Of a stretch of 64,000 bases of DNA, positions 11,837-44,066 are shown one piece after another. Positions within the stretch are counted from its first letter, which is position 1. Every line of letters starts with the position of its first letter. Source of the DNA: Anolis sagrei (lineage: Eukaryota; Chordata; Lepidosauria; Squamata; Anolidae); assembly GCF_037176765.1 (NCBI RefSeq), contig NC_090024.1:192196278-192260277 (forward strand), read 5' to 3'. The notes beneath the pieces were generated by a model, which saw only the letters and a list, made by a program, of their open reading frames with translations, did not search any database and was not told the origin of the DNA. A program made the translations under genes and the position numbers.

Positions 11837-14274
11837 TATAGAGCCATTATAATTGGTTTGCTGCGGTGTGGATCGTATAACCCCTCACTCCAGTCCATTT
11901 TAAGACAATCCTGAGGTGAATTCTAACCAAAATTTGACATCTGAAAATTACCTCAGAGAAAGAGCTACCACTGGTGCCATTTTGAAAGCAACAAGTAACA
12001 ATGGCACCTCCCAAGGCAAAGAAGATTACTTCTGAGGAAGCAGAAAAGGAGATATAGAATCAGTTGAGGAAACTGAAACACAAGTAGAGGGGAGTAGTCA
12101 AGAACAGATAGCTACCTCTTTGGCACTTGAAAAGCTTAAAATGGAAATGAAAATGAAGGAACTTGAGCTTCGAAGGGGGGTGGAAAGAGAAAAGATACAA
12201 AGAGAGGTTCAGAGAGAAGGAATGCAGGCTGAACAGAGAGAAAAGGAAAGAATGGCTGAGATGGAAAGAGAAAAGATACAAAGAGATGTTGAGAGAGAGA
12301 GAGAATGCAGGCTGAACAGAGGGAGAAAGAAATAATGGCTGAGATAGAGAGGGAAAGAATGGAGATGGAAAGAGAAAGGCAACATTTGAAACATGAGGAG
12401 AGAATGGCAGAACTGTAACTGAGAAAGAGGGAACAAAACCAAAATACTGACACCACTATGCAAAAAGATTTGAAGAACTTTCCTCGTTATTTGAGGGGGG
12501 ATTGCGTGGAATCGTTTTTGGCTAGCTTCGAATGAGCTTGCCATGATTTTGAGGTACCTGAATCCAAAATGATGGTGTACCTGAGGCCACTGATTTGTGG
12601 GGAGCTCAGTGAGGTGTACGCTGATCTCAGGGAGTCAGAAAGTGCAGAGTACTCTATATTTAAAGAGAGGGTTAAGTTTGACACCTGAGCAGAGTAGAAA
12701 AACGTTCAGGGAAGTCAAACGGAAAGCTGGAGAAACCTTCTCACAATTGGGAAGCAGACTGGAAAAAGCTCTAGATCGTTGGTTAGAGGGGAGTAAAACG
12801 ATCACTTTCGAAGATCTAAGACATTTGATTTGTATGGAACAGTTTCACCAGCTGATCCCCATACAAATGAGGTGGTTCGTTAAGGAGAAGATTAAACAAG
12901 TGGCAGAACTGGCAGCTTGGTTGGATGAAATGGAGGCAGACTGGAATTTCAGTCATACCTCAGTAGCCATCAAAAAGTCAAAAGAATGGGTTCCGAAGGA
13001 GAAAACTGACAGGGAGAGTGAAAACCCAGTCAGAAGGGACGCAATTTCTGGGATTGCCACGGGGAAATTTTTCTGTTATTTCTGTCACCAAGAGGGACAT
13101 AAAAGAACTGCTTGCCCAAAATTAAATAACCAGAAAAGGCCAATCACACCACCTAGAGAAGTAAACGTGGTGAAGCAAGTACCATCACCAAAAGAAAGCC
13201 ACACTCCACCCTTACAGGAAGAACCTGTGAGCATTATGAGAGTAAGGAGTGTTGGAAAAAAGATTAATAAAGATTATCTGGAGGTGATAAAATTTAAAGA
13301 TCAAGAATTGTTGGGATTTAGAGACACTGGGTCAGATGTGTCTTTAATATGGCCAGAGCTTGTCAAAGAAGAACAGCTACTTCCAGGCCAAAAGTACATA
13401 GTGAAAGAAATTTATGGCCCTGAATTTGAAGTACCTGTCGTAGAAATCCCAATAGTATATAAACAATACTCTGGAAAATGGAGGATGGGAGTTTTGAATG
13501 ATCTTGAAGTTCCAGTGTTGTTGGGGAGTGATTTGGCAGATCATTGTCGCCATGTCAACATGTTTACTAGAAGCCAAGATAAACTGGAAGGGAAGTCTGA
13601 ATACAATGTTACCAGTGAGCGGCCCTCTAGATGACAAGCAGAGAGTGACAGCACCGATATTCCCTTTTGTTTAGCCAGGCAGCCTGATGAACCTGTAAAA
13701 ACCCTGATAGAAGAAGTTATGGAAACAGTTGAACCAGAACAAAGAGAGGCTGAGGGAGAAAAACTAAAAAAGGCTGTGGAGTGGCACCAAGGGGGTAAAA
13801 ACTAGGCCGAGACTTCACACTTACCTTTTAACTAGGAGGTTTGATAAGAGAAATGCAAACGGTTACTTAAAAACATAGTAAAACCATCTTCAAAAATAAA
13901 TAAATAAATAAATAAAAGGGTCCAGGATTAGTAAAGGTATTGTGTATAGTATGAATAATTGTTTATATGCATGACTGTATTGTACTTAACATGTTTCTTT
14001 GCAGGAATGTATTTATTGTATGTAATGTATTTTATGACATGAAATGTAATGTTGATTTTGCAAAATCTTTTACTGCAGAGCTATTTCTGATTTTATGCCA
14101 ATTGCTTATTGAAAATGTGGTATAAATGTATTTTACCATATTGTAGTGTTACTGCAGGGTAAGAAAATGGTTTAGCTTAGGAACTTAGTTAGTTTATAGG
14201 GAAAGATAGACCTTTGCTGCAGAAGAGGTATGGAATCCTCTTCATTCCGCAAAAGTTCTTAGGCCAGGGAGGGA

Positions 14275-15120
14275 TGTGGTGAACCCCTTACATTTAACAG
14301 TTAGGATATGGGCCTAGCGAAGCTTCGGTGGCCATTTTAGATTAGGGAAACAGGGAGACGTCATCTTAGGTTAGGTTTTCTTAGAGGGGGCGTGTCCTTG
14401 TTAAGGAAGAAAAGAGTAGATGGTCAGGATTGGTTAGAATAGGGGGGCGGAGCCTAATATTAAGATAAAGAAAAAAGGTACCTTTTTGAATTCTGAGGCT
14501 TGAGTTTGGCAGTTGGGTTTTGACAGTTAGTGTTTGGGGATAGCAGTTAGGAATTGAAAAGGGAAAAAGAAGAAAGTTTAGCTTGTGATAAATTCTTAAC
14601 AGTTGCTTCAAGGAAGAACTATTGGTGTAAACAGACCCTGGATAATTGGGCTGTTTGTATTGAGAATCTGTTTAGTGGGATAATAAGAGTTTCATAGGTT
14701 TAAAGGTTTTGACTGGAACCTGTGATTCAAGCACTGAACTACGTCTGAAACCATTACGCATCTGTAATTTGAACCTGTTAAATAAACGTTTTGTTATAGT
14801 TAACTCTTTACCACAGCCTGTGTGTGAATGTCATTGATATTTAAACCCTCTGAGGAAAATAAACCCCATAGTAACACAGAAGAGTGTTACTAAGTATCCT
14901 CTCAGCCTGAATATTAGAAAAGGTGGCAGCATAACCCAATTGAAGAAACAGTTACAAAACCTCAGTTTAGACGTCATTCAGACATATACATACACAGTTA
15001 TATCCTCCCTAATTTATCAGTCTCCCTCCTGTGAGTTCCTTATAAGTGTTGGTAGCTTGTGGGATTTCACTAATTTTAAAATTCCCTTTTCCTCCTTCTC
15101 CCAGAAAAAAGTAGTTCCTT
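14275..15120 (+). repeat. 3' LTR of the Gypsy fossil
   Basis: Starts tgtggtgaacccc after a purine tract and repeats the 5' LTR. The right edge is approximate. Confidence 0.75.
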
Positions 15121-15227
15121 GGTATGAGTTCTTTATACACCACATCCCCCCTTACAACCAATCCCTCCCTTATAACTTACTTCTCTGAAGTGAGGTTTGG
15201 AGAAACTCAATAATATACTGTAACTTA

Positions 15228-15318
15228 GCCCCTTCTACACTGCCATATAATCCACATCAAAACAGATAATCCACATTATCTGCTTTGAAATGGATAATAT
15301 GAGTCTACACTGCCATAT

Positions 15319-15353
<35 letters not shown>

Positions 15354-15868
15354 CAGTATTTATATTCTGCCCTTCTCACCCCAAAGGGAACTAAGGGAGA
15401 ATCACAGAACATACATATGCATCATACATTCAATGCCATTTTATACACAACTGGACAGACAATTATACATAGATAAGGTGTAGACATATCAGCTTTCCCA
15501 TTTTTTCCGGCATCTGGGAAGGTGTTGTGCTCGATTCCAGCCATGGTGTGTGTGTGCTGTCGCTCCATCTACCAGCCAAAGAGCTATTGTGTAATTTCAT
15601 TGTTTGGATTGTATTCTCGGCATTCCTTCTGGATGACTCAGAATAACTCCCCCTGGCTTTTTGATGAGAGGTATTCATCTAATCCCATTTTTGCTTTCAA
15701 ACCGCTATGTGGGTGGAAGCTGGGCTAAGGCCAGGCTCTTTGAACAAGCAGCCTTTTGACTGACAAGATTGACTAGAGCTGGAACCTGTGGTGCTAAAGC
15801 CGGCCCATATATTCTGGTTCAAAGCAGATGATCTGGATTTTATATGGCAATGTGGAAGGGCCCACAAT
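15228..15868. mobile_element. Palindromic MITE split by a LINE-type insertion
   Basis: The left half (ttctacactgccatataatc) ends at about 15,318 and the right half (ggttcaaagcagatgatctg) resumes at about 15,809; ccatat stands at both junctions. The two halves make one member of the family also seen at 24.66 and 44.27 kb. Confidence 0.65.
15319..15808 (-). mobile_element. LINE-type 3' fragment, antisense, with (TTTA)n
   Basis: Begins with about nine ttta units, then tatattctgcccttctcacc, the reverse of the L2-like tail. Its insertion site is inside a MITE. Confidence 0.6.
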
Positions 15869-16514
15869 CTAAACACTGTTGCATGAAATAGTTACATATT
15901 CTTTCCACTTTTTCCTGTCATCTCTAGACTGCTATTCTTCTTGTTTTGGTGTAAGATTTTAAACTAACAATTGGTATTGCTCCTCATAGTCCGTATAGAC
16001 CCAAACACTCAAAAACCTTTATAAATAACACATATAATGACAGCAAAATAGTGAGCCAAGCAGTTTTGTGAATATGTATCAGTAACATGACCATTATGCA
16101 GAGACAAAATTTCATCCAAATATGCATAAACGCTTCAAAGAAGGAGATTTATGACAGCTCTAGGATCTAAGTGTGATCTACACATTAAAAACATGACAAT
16201 AAAAAATCTTACTTGTACAGAACAATGTTGTATCTATTATGTACCTACAACAAATTCAGATGTAAACCCCAACAATTTAATATGGAATATCTTAAGCAGT
16301 CTAGGTCCTTGAAGGAATCCCAAGAAACAAAGTCCCATTTTGGAAAGAAAAATGAAATATAACTTAAATCAAAGGGAGGAAAACTGAAGCACCTTTCTGA
16401 CATCAGCTTTATGTAAAACACAAATACTTCTGTCTTTAAAGAAATAGTTAACACTTTTGATTTAGATACAATGATTTGAATACAAAACAAAGAGAAATAT
16501 ATGCAAAAGATAAT

Positions 16515-17400
16515 GGAATACCCTATTTCATTGCATAGTAGTTGCACCCCCACCACCCTTTTCAGATGGCAAATTTGGTATTGTGGAAGAAAACCGCCTC
16601 CCCACTGTTAACAGTATGCTAGCAGCTAGGCTTCGCTTCCACATATCTTACTGCCCTAAAGTTTCACCCACTTGTCTGCCCTCTTTCAGCAAAGGCATTC
16701 CTTTTTGGGCACAGCTGGCACTTCATTCATTCACTCACTCACTCGTCTGCCTATTCACCCGACCTTTTTCAAGCGCTGTTAATGCTTTATCACTCACACA
16801 CTTGCCTGCCCCCTTTCAGGCATGGCACTGAAAGGGGTTGAGCGAGTGAATGGAGCATAGGCCATGCCCAAAAGGTTGTAGGTGGGCAGAAGGGTGAGTG
16901 GATGGAGCACTCTTCTTGAAAGTGGAGGCAAGCAGATAAAGCTGCTTAGAGCAGCAAGACACATGGAAGGGAAGCTAGCTGCTAGCACACTGTACATAAG
17001 ACTGGTACGTTTTTTTTTTTCACTGAGTGCACACAACTTTTTTCAATAAAAAATAAAAGGGATAAAAATGACTGCTATGCAATGAAATACAGTATATACA
17101 AACTAAGTGGAATTCTCTTATGCAGGTAGGATAGAATGAAGAAAAGTGTTGATAAGTGGAACATATTACTTAAGCAGGCAGGAGCTCTTGCGAACATGGA
17201 AAAGTCTTTCACAGTCTCAAGTTCTTTTGACTAATTTGCCCAAAGCCAGAGATTCTATTGTCCTTCAATGCAGTGGAGGATCATTGTTTCCAACTTCTTT
17301 GGAGCAGTGTTTAGAATGGCAGACATATCATTTTTAAAATAAATTTGAATATAAGTCTCAGTTTAACCTTTTCCTTCTATAGTACTACTTGAAAGGGAAT
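16515..17400. mobile_element. Foldback element, copy 2
   Basis: 16,520-16,690 is an inverted version of about 16,930-17,095 (tttcattgcatag against ctatgcaatgaaata; agctagctgctagca against tgctagcagctaggc). The right part is the direct-repeat partner of 5,055-5,745. It lies just beyond the likely 3' end of ZC3H11A. Confidence 0.65.
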
Positions 17401-17454
17401 TGTGAACGTCTCCCCCTCCCTGTTGCCCAATTAAACAGTATATATTTACATTAG

Positions 17455-18663
17455 TATCAAACAACTTTTTTAATGCTATGAATCCAATCATAAACATATT
17501 CTGTTCCATTTAATTAATTTGATTAATTAAAATAGCAGACATAAAAATAAAGAAACAGTGATTGCATAAAATATAGACATAAAAATAAACAGCAATGGTA
17601 GAATACACAGTACAACCAAGTATCCAAAGAACCACTGCACAGCTTGTGGAAAATCCACAAACACAGCTCATGTGTGGACCAAAGTGCTGAAAAAAGGGGT
17701 GCCAAGAAAATATAAAAGTTAGTGAAGACGAGTGCACAGCTAAGAACTCCATGGATCTTGTGGGGTAGATTGCGTACACAAGAAACAAGTCCTTCAACTA
17801 CTTCACTCTGCCATTCCAAAGCTATGCTTAAGATGGCTCAGGCAATGCCAGCAACATGGGCCATCACATTGTCAGTTTAGGAAAGGAGAAGGTAACCTGA
17901 GAACAACTTTGCATGTCCCTTGAAGGCATGCGGTTTCAATATTATCTGCAATATGAATACAAGAGTAAGAATAGGATTTCTTAAAATTTCTTCATGAATA
18001 TATAGAAACCACACAAAGTGTGACATAACAAATAGGCAGATAAACCATGCTCTTTAGTATTCGTTCTAAACATATTGCATCACTGTTCAACTTTAAAAGC
18101 TCCCACCCCTGCTGTGGCAGCATTTTTGGTCCAATAGCATTCTGCATTTTCCCTTTCTCTAAATGTTAAACAGTACTACTGATCTCATGTAAAGTAATTA
18201 CATGACTCAAAGAGCTGTTAGATTAATTTCAAATCCCCAGAAATGACCCTCAAACTGCTACAATGCAAAAGAAAGCTTTGAATCACAGAAACTGAGCTTT
18301 GCCACACAGCCAGAATATGAGCACAACAGTTCAATAAAACTATTCATGAGGTTCGTTGAGTCTGTAGAGCAAGCAGAGTCTGTGAGGGATTATGGATGGT
18401 TTCAGATCTTCCCAGTTGAAATGTTCATGGTTTCATTCGCAAGGTAGTTGATGTGGTCAGAATAATATAACGGCAATCATACAAGGACATTTCTCTGATC
18501 AGCAGGATACATCAAGACAATCCAACTAAGCCAACTTCTTCAACCAGTTCAAGTGTGCTTTAAGACTTGTAACTCTTCGCCTATTTTTTTTTTGGGGGGG
18601 GGGGGATTCTTAGCTATACAACAAAATATACACCTATAGTCTCAAAAAAAAGCTACAGGACAC
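17455..18663 (-). terminator. ZC3H11A: Putative ZC3H11A 3' UTR
   Basis: No AATAAA on the minus strand was seen close to the stop. ATTAAA hexamers lie about 1.15 kb downstream (17509-17514 and 17469-17474), just before the foldback element that ends near 17.4 kb. The UTR end is a guess; a G-run and unique AT-rich DNA fill the stretch. Confidence 0.4.
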
Positions 18664-38683
<20,020 letters not shown>

Positions 38684-38806
38684 GTTGAATTGAATACCAG
38701 AAACTGGTAGCAGAATGACTTGATGGCAAATTATATGTTTACTATCCTCTCAGCGCCAGCTGGTCAAAGTTTGGTTTAATATGGCACAATCTTCTCTAGA
38801 CTGGAT
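38684..38806 (-). other. ZC3H11A: Putative 5' UTR part of the first ZC3H11A coding exon
   Basis: The minus strand has a ttgcag acceptor just before 38806 and no other good acceptor nearer the ATG, so the leader probably splices here from an exon in the promoter region. Confidence 0.5.
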
Positions 38807-39279
38807 CTGCAAGTATCTTCCTCGCAATATGATCTTGGAAATAAACCAACAGGGATAAATCAAATGAAGCCTTCACATGAGCAAACATAACTCATAAAAT
38901 ATTCCAGGTAGCTAGCAATATCCCACTTCTATCTAGACTTGGTACTACCGGCTCAGCTCCCCTTAAAATTGTTTCCTTATAATAATATCGATAACATAAT
39001 ACAAGTTAGAAGATGCACTAGCTCCCTGAAGAGTCACACATTTCTTCCCATCCCAAAACATTGTGCCCCAAAATGCCTCTTATGGTACCATTCACCATAT
39101 ATTTGGCCCCTTCTTGGTCATTTTAGGTCCAGGAGAATCCTTTTTTTCCAATAGGATATGACACGGAAGTCAAATTACTGATTATTTCCTGTGTTAGAAA
39201 AGAAGCTTTCTGGGCCCAAAATGGTCTGGGCCACAGAAACTTGGCAAAATTGTCCCCATACCAAGCATCGGAGAGACGC

Positions 39280-39280
<1 letters not shown>

Positions 39281-39324
<44 letters not shown>
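39281..39324. repeat. (AAT)n microsatellite
   Basis: About 14 triplets; poly-Ile and poly-Tyr frames here are artefacts. Confidence 0.92.
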
Positions 39325-42300
39325 TGAAGTTGTTCCTTCCAAATGGGGCCTCAAAACTGACTTGCTGGTCAAGCAATCCCTACCCCCAATGTTTATAATG
39401 GCACAACCAAGGTCATAATTATGTGATGAATATTAAAGAGGTTTCAGTTAATTCCTATAATGCTACAGCTGGCTAAAAGAGGTATGTGCTGAATTCAATT
39501 TTCAGGGAGAAATCCTACAATGATTTAATAATCAGAGGAAACAGAGCCACTCGTGAAACTACTAATTTAATTCCATTTCATTTTAGCAACTGCTGTGATG
39601 CTTTTTCAAAGTGCAGGCCAAATAAGACAGCCTTCAAATCTTTACAAACCAATACTTTGTAAAATCAAAATACCTTGATCAGCTCCTTCTTCAAATACTT
39701 CCAGGTATTTTCCTGTAGATCGAATCAACACTCAATCGATGAATTGATAGTAAAAGAGTAGAAAAATGTTTCTTCCTCACACAGCCAAGGAAACACCCGC
39801 GTTCAAAATTCAGAAAGGATGAATAATAACTACTGGAGAAAGTAAGTCCATTTGAATGATAAGGAAGACTGGAGACAGTGAAAAGTAATTGCCTCTTTAA
39901 AAAAAACCAGTTCATTTAAAATGAACTTGCGTTTGAAAGTGGCTGCAAAGAAGATCCATCTTCTACAGCCAGATAATTTAAGGGTCGTTTGTTTGGTGTT
40001 TTTTTTTTTTTTAAAAAAAATACAAAGTTTCAATTTCTGGTCTTCAAAAAAGCTCTTCACCTATTGGAAAAAAGAAAAATCTTCCCCGACCTTTATTAAC
40101 TGAAAGCAAAAAATACTTGAATGCATAAAACAGATTTGTATATTCACATAATGTATACTTTCATAGCAATGAGTGGGTAATAAAAGGCTTTGTGGCTACA
40201 AAACACACCTTTGAAACTCAAAATAGAGTACAATTTTTTCACAAAAATGAATTTTCATACCAATAGTTCATGACAGTTATGAATAAGAATAGGGTCATGC
40301 CAACTGCATATTCTGAAATACATTATACATGCATGTTGTATACAGTATCTTATAAGAAATATTTTTAGACAGGTTGGGTAGCAAAAAAAATTAGACTGAA
40401 AGCAACTGCATCATGCAGCATTTGTAAAAACAACAGGCCTGGCTGCATAAATCAAGAAAACTGAACTGTTTGATTTTGCTTTCAAGAAGTTCATTTTTTT
40501 TCTTTAGAATTTTATTTTCTCTCTCCCAAATATCCCTATAAAGATGAACCAGTCTTCACTGCTATTCAGTGAAAAGGTTGAAAAGATATTTCAGAGCCAA
40601 TTGATGTCTCTTTAGTCAAACAAGGACCAATTTTTAAAAATGAATTTGAACAAAACATTCAGGAACACGGTCTTAATTCAAATATCCTTTGAATACATAT
40701 ACTTTCTTATAACTGAGGAATTATAATTGCAACAAGTGCCAACATTTCTTTCTGGATAATTTTCTGGGTAGTAGTTCTTCAACAAAGAAAGAAGTTGATG
40801 GGTTTTTTAAAAAAAACATATCACCAATGTTTAATTTCACACAATATAAATTTACACATTTTAAAGAAATCTTTTTAGCACCTCTTTTTAAAAATGTAAG
40901 TTTGACTGTTTTTACAGTAAATGATACTAGTGCTGCAAAAGGTAAAATCTACTCACATCAGCAAGATTCACTAAAAATCACATTACCACTCTCATACTTC
41001 CATTATCCTGTACTATCAAGCAAAATGTATTTTGTATCTGAAAAACAAAGTGTCTTGCACTTGTCTTCTCATCCTATCAAAACAATCTTGCTATGGGTGT
41101 GTAGCTTTGAGTTATATGGTCCAAGAGCTTTTGAGGAACCAGGTGATTATCAGCTAACATTGGAGGGAAATCCAATGTCCCTTTAGTAATGTAAACAGAA
41201 ATCAATTTAGGATGAGCTTGGGAATCATATGACTCTCCAGACATTGTAGAACAAAAGAAAAAAACACTAGAGAGCAGCATTTTCATCTACAAATTATTCT
41301 GATAAGCAGCCACTGACAATAACATAATGCTTACTGGGTGGCCAGAATAATACACACTTTAAATTGAATATGAAATGTACAGTTCTCAGGCTTATCTCTG
41401 AGTACCTGTTGAGTGTGATCAAAATCTGAACTGACTTGAAGTCTAGAGATCAAGAGATGTTACCGATCAGCTGCAGAAATCTAGGACTCCTTGGCCCAAT
41501 GCCAGTTAGCTGGCAGGTGTCCTGCATCAATATATACAGAAGGGTTTCTGTTAATCAACACACCCAAGAATTTTTCTTTGACTATTCATAAAGCAGATGG
41601 GATCCAATCACTTCCTGTCATATACAGTAAAAAAAAATTGGAACACTTAAAGCCTCTGATTAGCATTATGATTTGGGAAACAAGATTTGACAGCAACATA
41701 TTCTCATATGCAGACTGCCACAAAAACATTGTAACTTGTCTGTTCTCACTTTACAGCAAAACAACAATAACAAACTGCCAGTGTCATTGTATGGAAATGC
41801 ATTGTATGGTGAAATGATACGGCAAGGAATTCCTATTACTATTTTCATATATCTTTGAAAGCAAAGGTATACTGTAAAATACCAAAAACTATTGCAGGAT
41901 GCTAAACAGGATGTTAAACATGTCAATCCAATAGTAAAGTTGAGGAGGCTGGGTTCGGAATATTTACAAGAAAAATTTACTGCTGCTCCATTCACTGCGT
42001 TATTGCCAATTAAATCTCAGTGAAACAGATGGAAGGGACCATGGAAGGGCACCAAAGAAAATTCTTCACTGTATAAATGTTCCTTATTAAAAACAGATGC
42101 TTCCGCTCAATACGTATTTTAGAAAGAAGTCTGGGGAAAAAAACCCAAATAATTGTTCTATTGTTTTGCTACAACATACTGCTTCACCACCTCTTTAACA
42201 GGCATTTTGGAAATGTGTTTCAAGCAGCTATGGCCTACTTCTATCCAGGAAGATGGCTGAAACAGAGCAGCTTTCTCATTGATGAGACTGCTATTTTTGT

Positions 42301-42809
42301 CTTTTAACCTAGATGTTGTCAAGCTGCAACTTCCAGTAGCCTTAGTAGCCCAGAATAACCAATGGCTAAAGAATGCTAGGACTTGTTTACCCACATCTGG
42401 ACGGGCTCTGTTGTCCATCAGGTTTATAATATACTTGAGACAGGAAATGGCCGAGTACATGTAGCAAAATAAGTATGACTGCCCTGTGCAATTAGTCTTC
42501 CTCTTTAATCCCACCTCCTTTTCAACCATTTTTAACATTCACTCACTTTCAGTTGTGAGTGAATGTTACTACCGAGGTTCGTAAGCTATTACATATAACA
42601 CAGTAGGTGCCCAGTTTAATCTTTGAATGGGTAGAACCAGCCTCTCACCAGTAATGGAGTGGGAATACCATAGGATTATTTTAGTGTTTGCTTCTTCTGA
42701 TTTTTAAAAAATATATACACATTTACATTTATTGGATTTAAGTTACATTTTTAAAAATCTAATTAAAATTAATTTAAAATTGCCAACGGCACCAGTAATG
42801 AGGTGGAAA

Positions 42810-43060
42810 TACAGGCAATCCCTCAGTTACAAACAAGATTTGTTCTTAAATTGAATTCGTATGTAAGTCAGAACTGGTACATTTTTAAGTGTAACTCCAG
42901 ACAAGTGTGTGAGTTGATAAGTTTTGGATAGCATAGGGAAGGGTTAACAACCCTGTGGTGTTTGTTTTGCTGTCTGGGTCTCAGTTCTGAAGATTTCCGG
43001 TCTTTTTCTGTCCCTGAGGATTGAATTTTGAAAAATGTAACTTGTTGTGGAATTGGCGAT
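42810..43060 (+). mobile_element. MITE fragment (caatccctcagttacaaac family)
   Basis: Shares gttcttaaattgaattcgta and gtaagtcagaactggtacat with 31,255-31,359 in inverse. Confidence 0.5.
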
Positions 43061-43843
43061 ATGGCTTCAGGGGCGACACCCTTCCCCCCATAATAATAAT
43101 AATAATAACTCTTCCAGAAGAGGGGGGATTATTTTGTCCCTAAGAATCACGTATACGGGGATGACTTCCTATTTCTATGCTCAATCGACCCTACTCTCAC
43201 AGGGGTGTACTCCACCCTTGGGGGCCATGATCCCAGTAGCGGGTGGAAATCAGGCTCATTTCCTGGAGAGAAGGGGGCAAGGGGGTCCCAAGAAGGCGCG
43301 GGAAGGCGGGTCCCGGCCCCGAAAGGCGAGGGAGGGAAGCACAGGGGCATCTTTTAACTGGCAAAGGGACCCGATTGGCCGCGGGCGAGCAAGTGACCCC
43401 GTTTAGAGAAAGCGGAAGTCGAATCTGGTCAGGCCTCAGGGAGAAAAGACGACTAGGCCCATTACCCGGCCTCCAGGAAAGCGCCTCCGCTGAGAGAAAG
43501 GCCGCCGAAGAGCTGGAGCCTGGCTTCCAGATGGGGAAGAGGAGGTGTTCACCCGGGCGAAAGGGGCGGAACCGAGCCCCCGAGGGCCGCACACGCCTCT
43601 CCTCGCTGCCGCCTTGTCTCGACTCTTCCCAAATAATGCGCAAAGGATGGAATGATGCGCCAAGAACCGAATCGTACGCCAAATACGCCGGATAATAGGC
43701 AAACCGCCCGGTGCAAAACAAACCCTGACCTAAGCCACCGCCGACTCTGCACCGAATGAAGCCCCCTCGCCGCCGCTGGGAGACAGTTACCGCGTGACGA
43801 GATCACCCCAAGCGGCCATCATAATACGAACTAACGGCAACGT

Positions 43844-43867
43844 CACTTCCGCCCCGCAGCGGAAGTG
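43844..43867. promoter_or_regulatory. Inverted pair of ETS/GABPA-type sites
   Basis: CACTTCCG (43844-43851) and CGGAAGTG (43860-43867) form a perfect inverted repeat with an 8-bp GC-rich spacer, about 150 bp upstream of the SNRPE ATG. Paired ETS sites are common in bidirectional promoters; binding is inferred. Confidence 0.6.
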
Positions 43868-44012
43868 TGTGGCCTACGTCGGGAATACGTCAGTCAGCGT
43901 GCTCACGTATGCGCGTGCGTGAGTCTAGACGGAGGAGGAGGCGGTGAGGCGCCGGCCTTGAGGAGTTTCTCGGCGGGATTTCTCTCTCACTCTCAGCACA
44001 GCTTCCGCAGGG

Positions 44013-44066
44013 ATGGCCTACCGCGGGCAAGGGCAGAAAGTACAGAAGGTGATGGTGCAGCCGATC
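44013..44066 (+). CDS. SNRPE: SNRPE coding exon 1
   Basis: Encodes residues 1-18 and ends in phase 0. The donor starts gtatccttt, the minor-spliceosome consensus rather than gtaagt. This exon is absent from the partial copy at the left end of the window. Confidence 0.95.

Larger units (their letters stand above)
11006..15125 (+). mobile_element. Ty3/Gypsy LTR retrotransposon fossil with SCAN-like gag
   Basis: Two direct LTRs of about 830-850 bp (11,006-11,836 and 14,275-15,120) flank about 2.4 kb. A priming-site-like stretch follows the left LTR and a purine tract (aggccagggaggga) precedes the right one. Inside are a coiled-coil gag start region, then a region at 12,597-13,634 with a helical SCAN-like capsid part, a CCHC knuckle (CYFCHQEGHKRTAC) and a retropepsin motif (DTGSDVSL). 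No reverse transcriptase, RNase H or integrase was recognised. It is broken, with several interruptions and a missing pol; LTRs differ by only a few percent by eye, suggesting moderate age. Related to the Gmr1-like Gypsy group from which vertebrate SCAN domains are thought to come. Confidence 0.85.
38807..43190 (-). other. ZC3H11A 5' intron region
   Basis: Mostly AT-rich unique DNA without a credible ORF; it holds an (AAT)n microsatellite near 39.3 kb and a MITE fragment near 42.8-43.06 kb. Mammals carry ZBED6 in a first intron of this gene; I see no such frame here. Confidence 0.6.

Noticed and set aside
39191-39418. Frames with long Ile or Tyr runs
   Set aside because: Products of an (AAT)n microsatellite.
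38807-43190. ZBED6 in the ZC3H11A 5' intron
   Set aside because: No BED finger or hAT-derived transposase frame found; the longest frames are short and unrelated.
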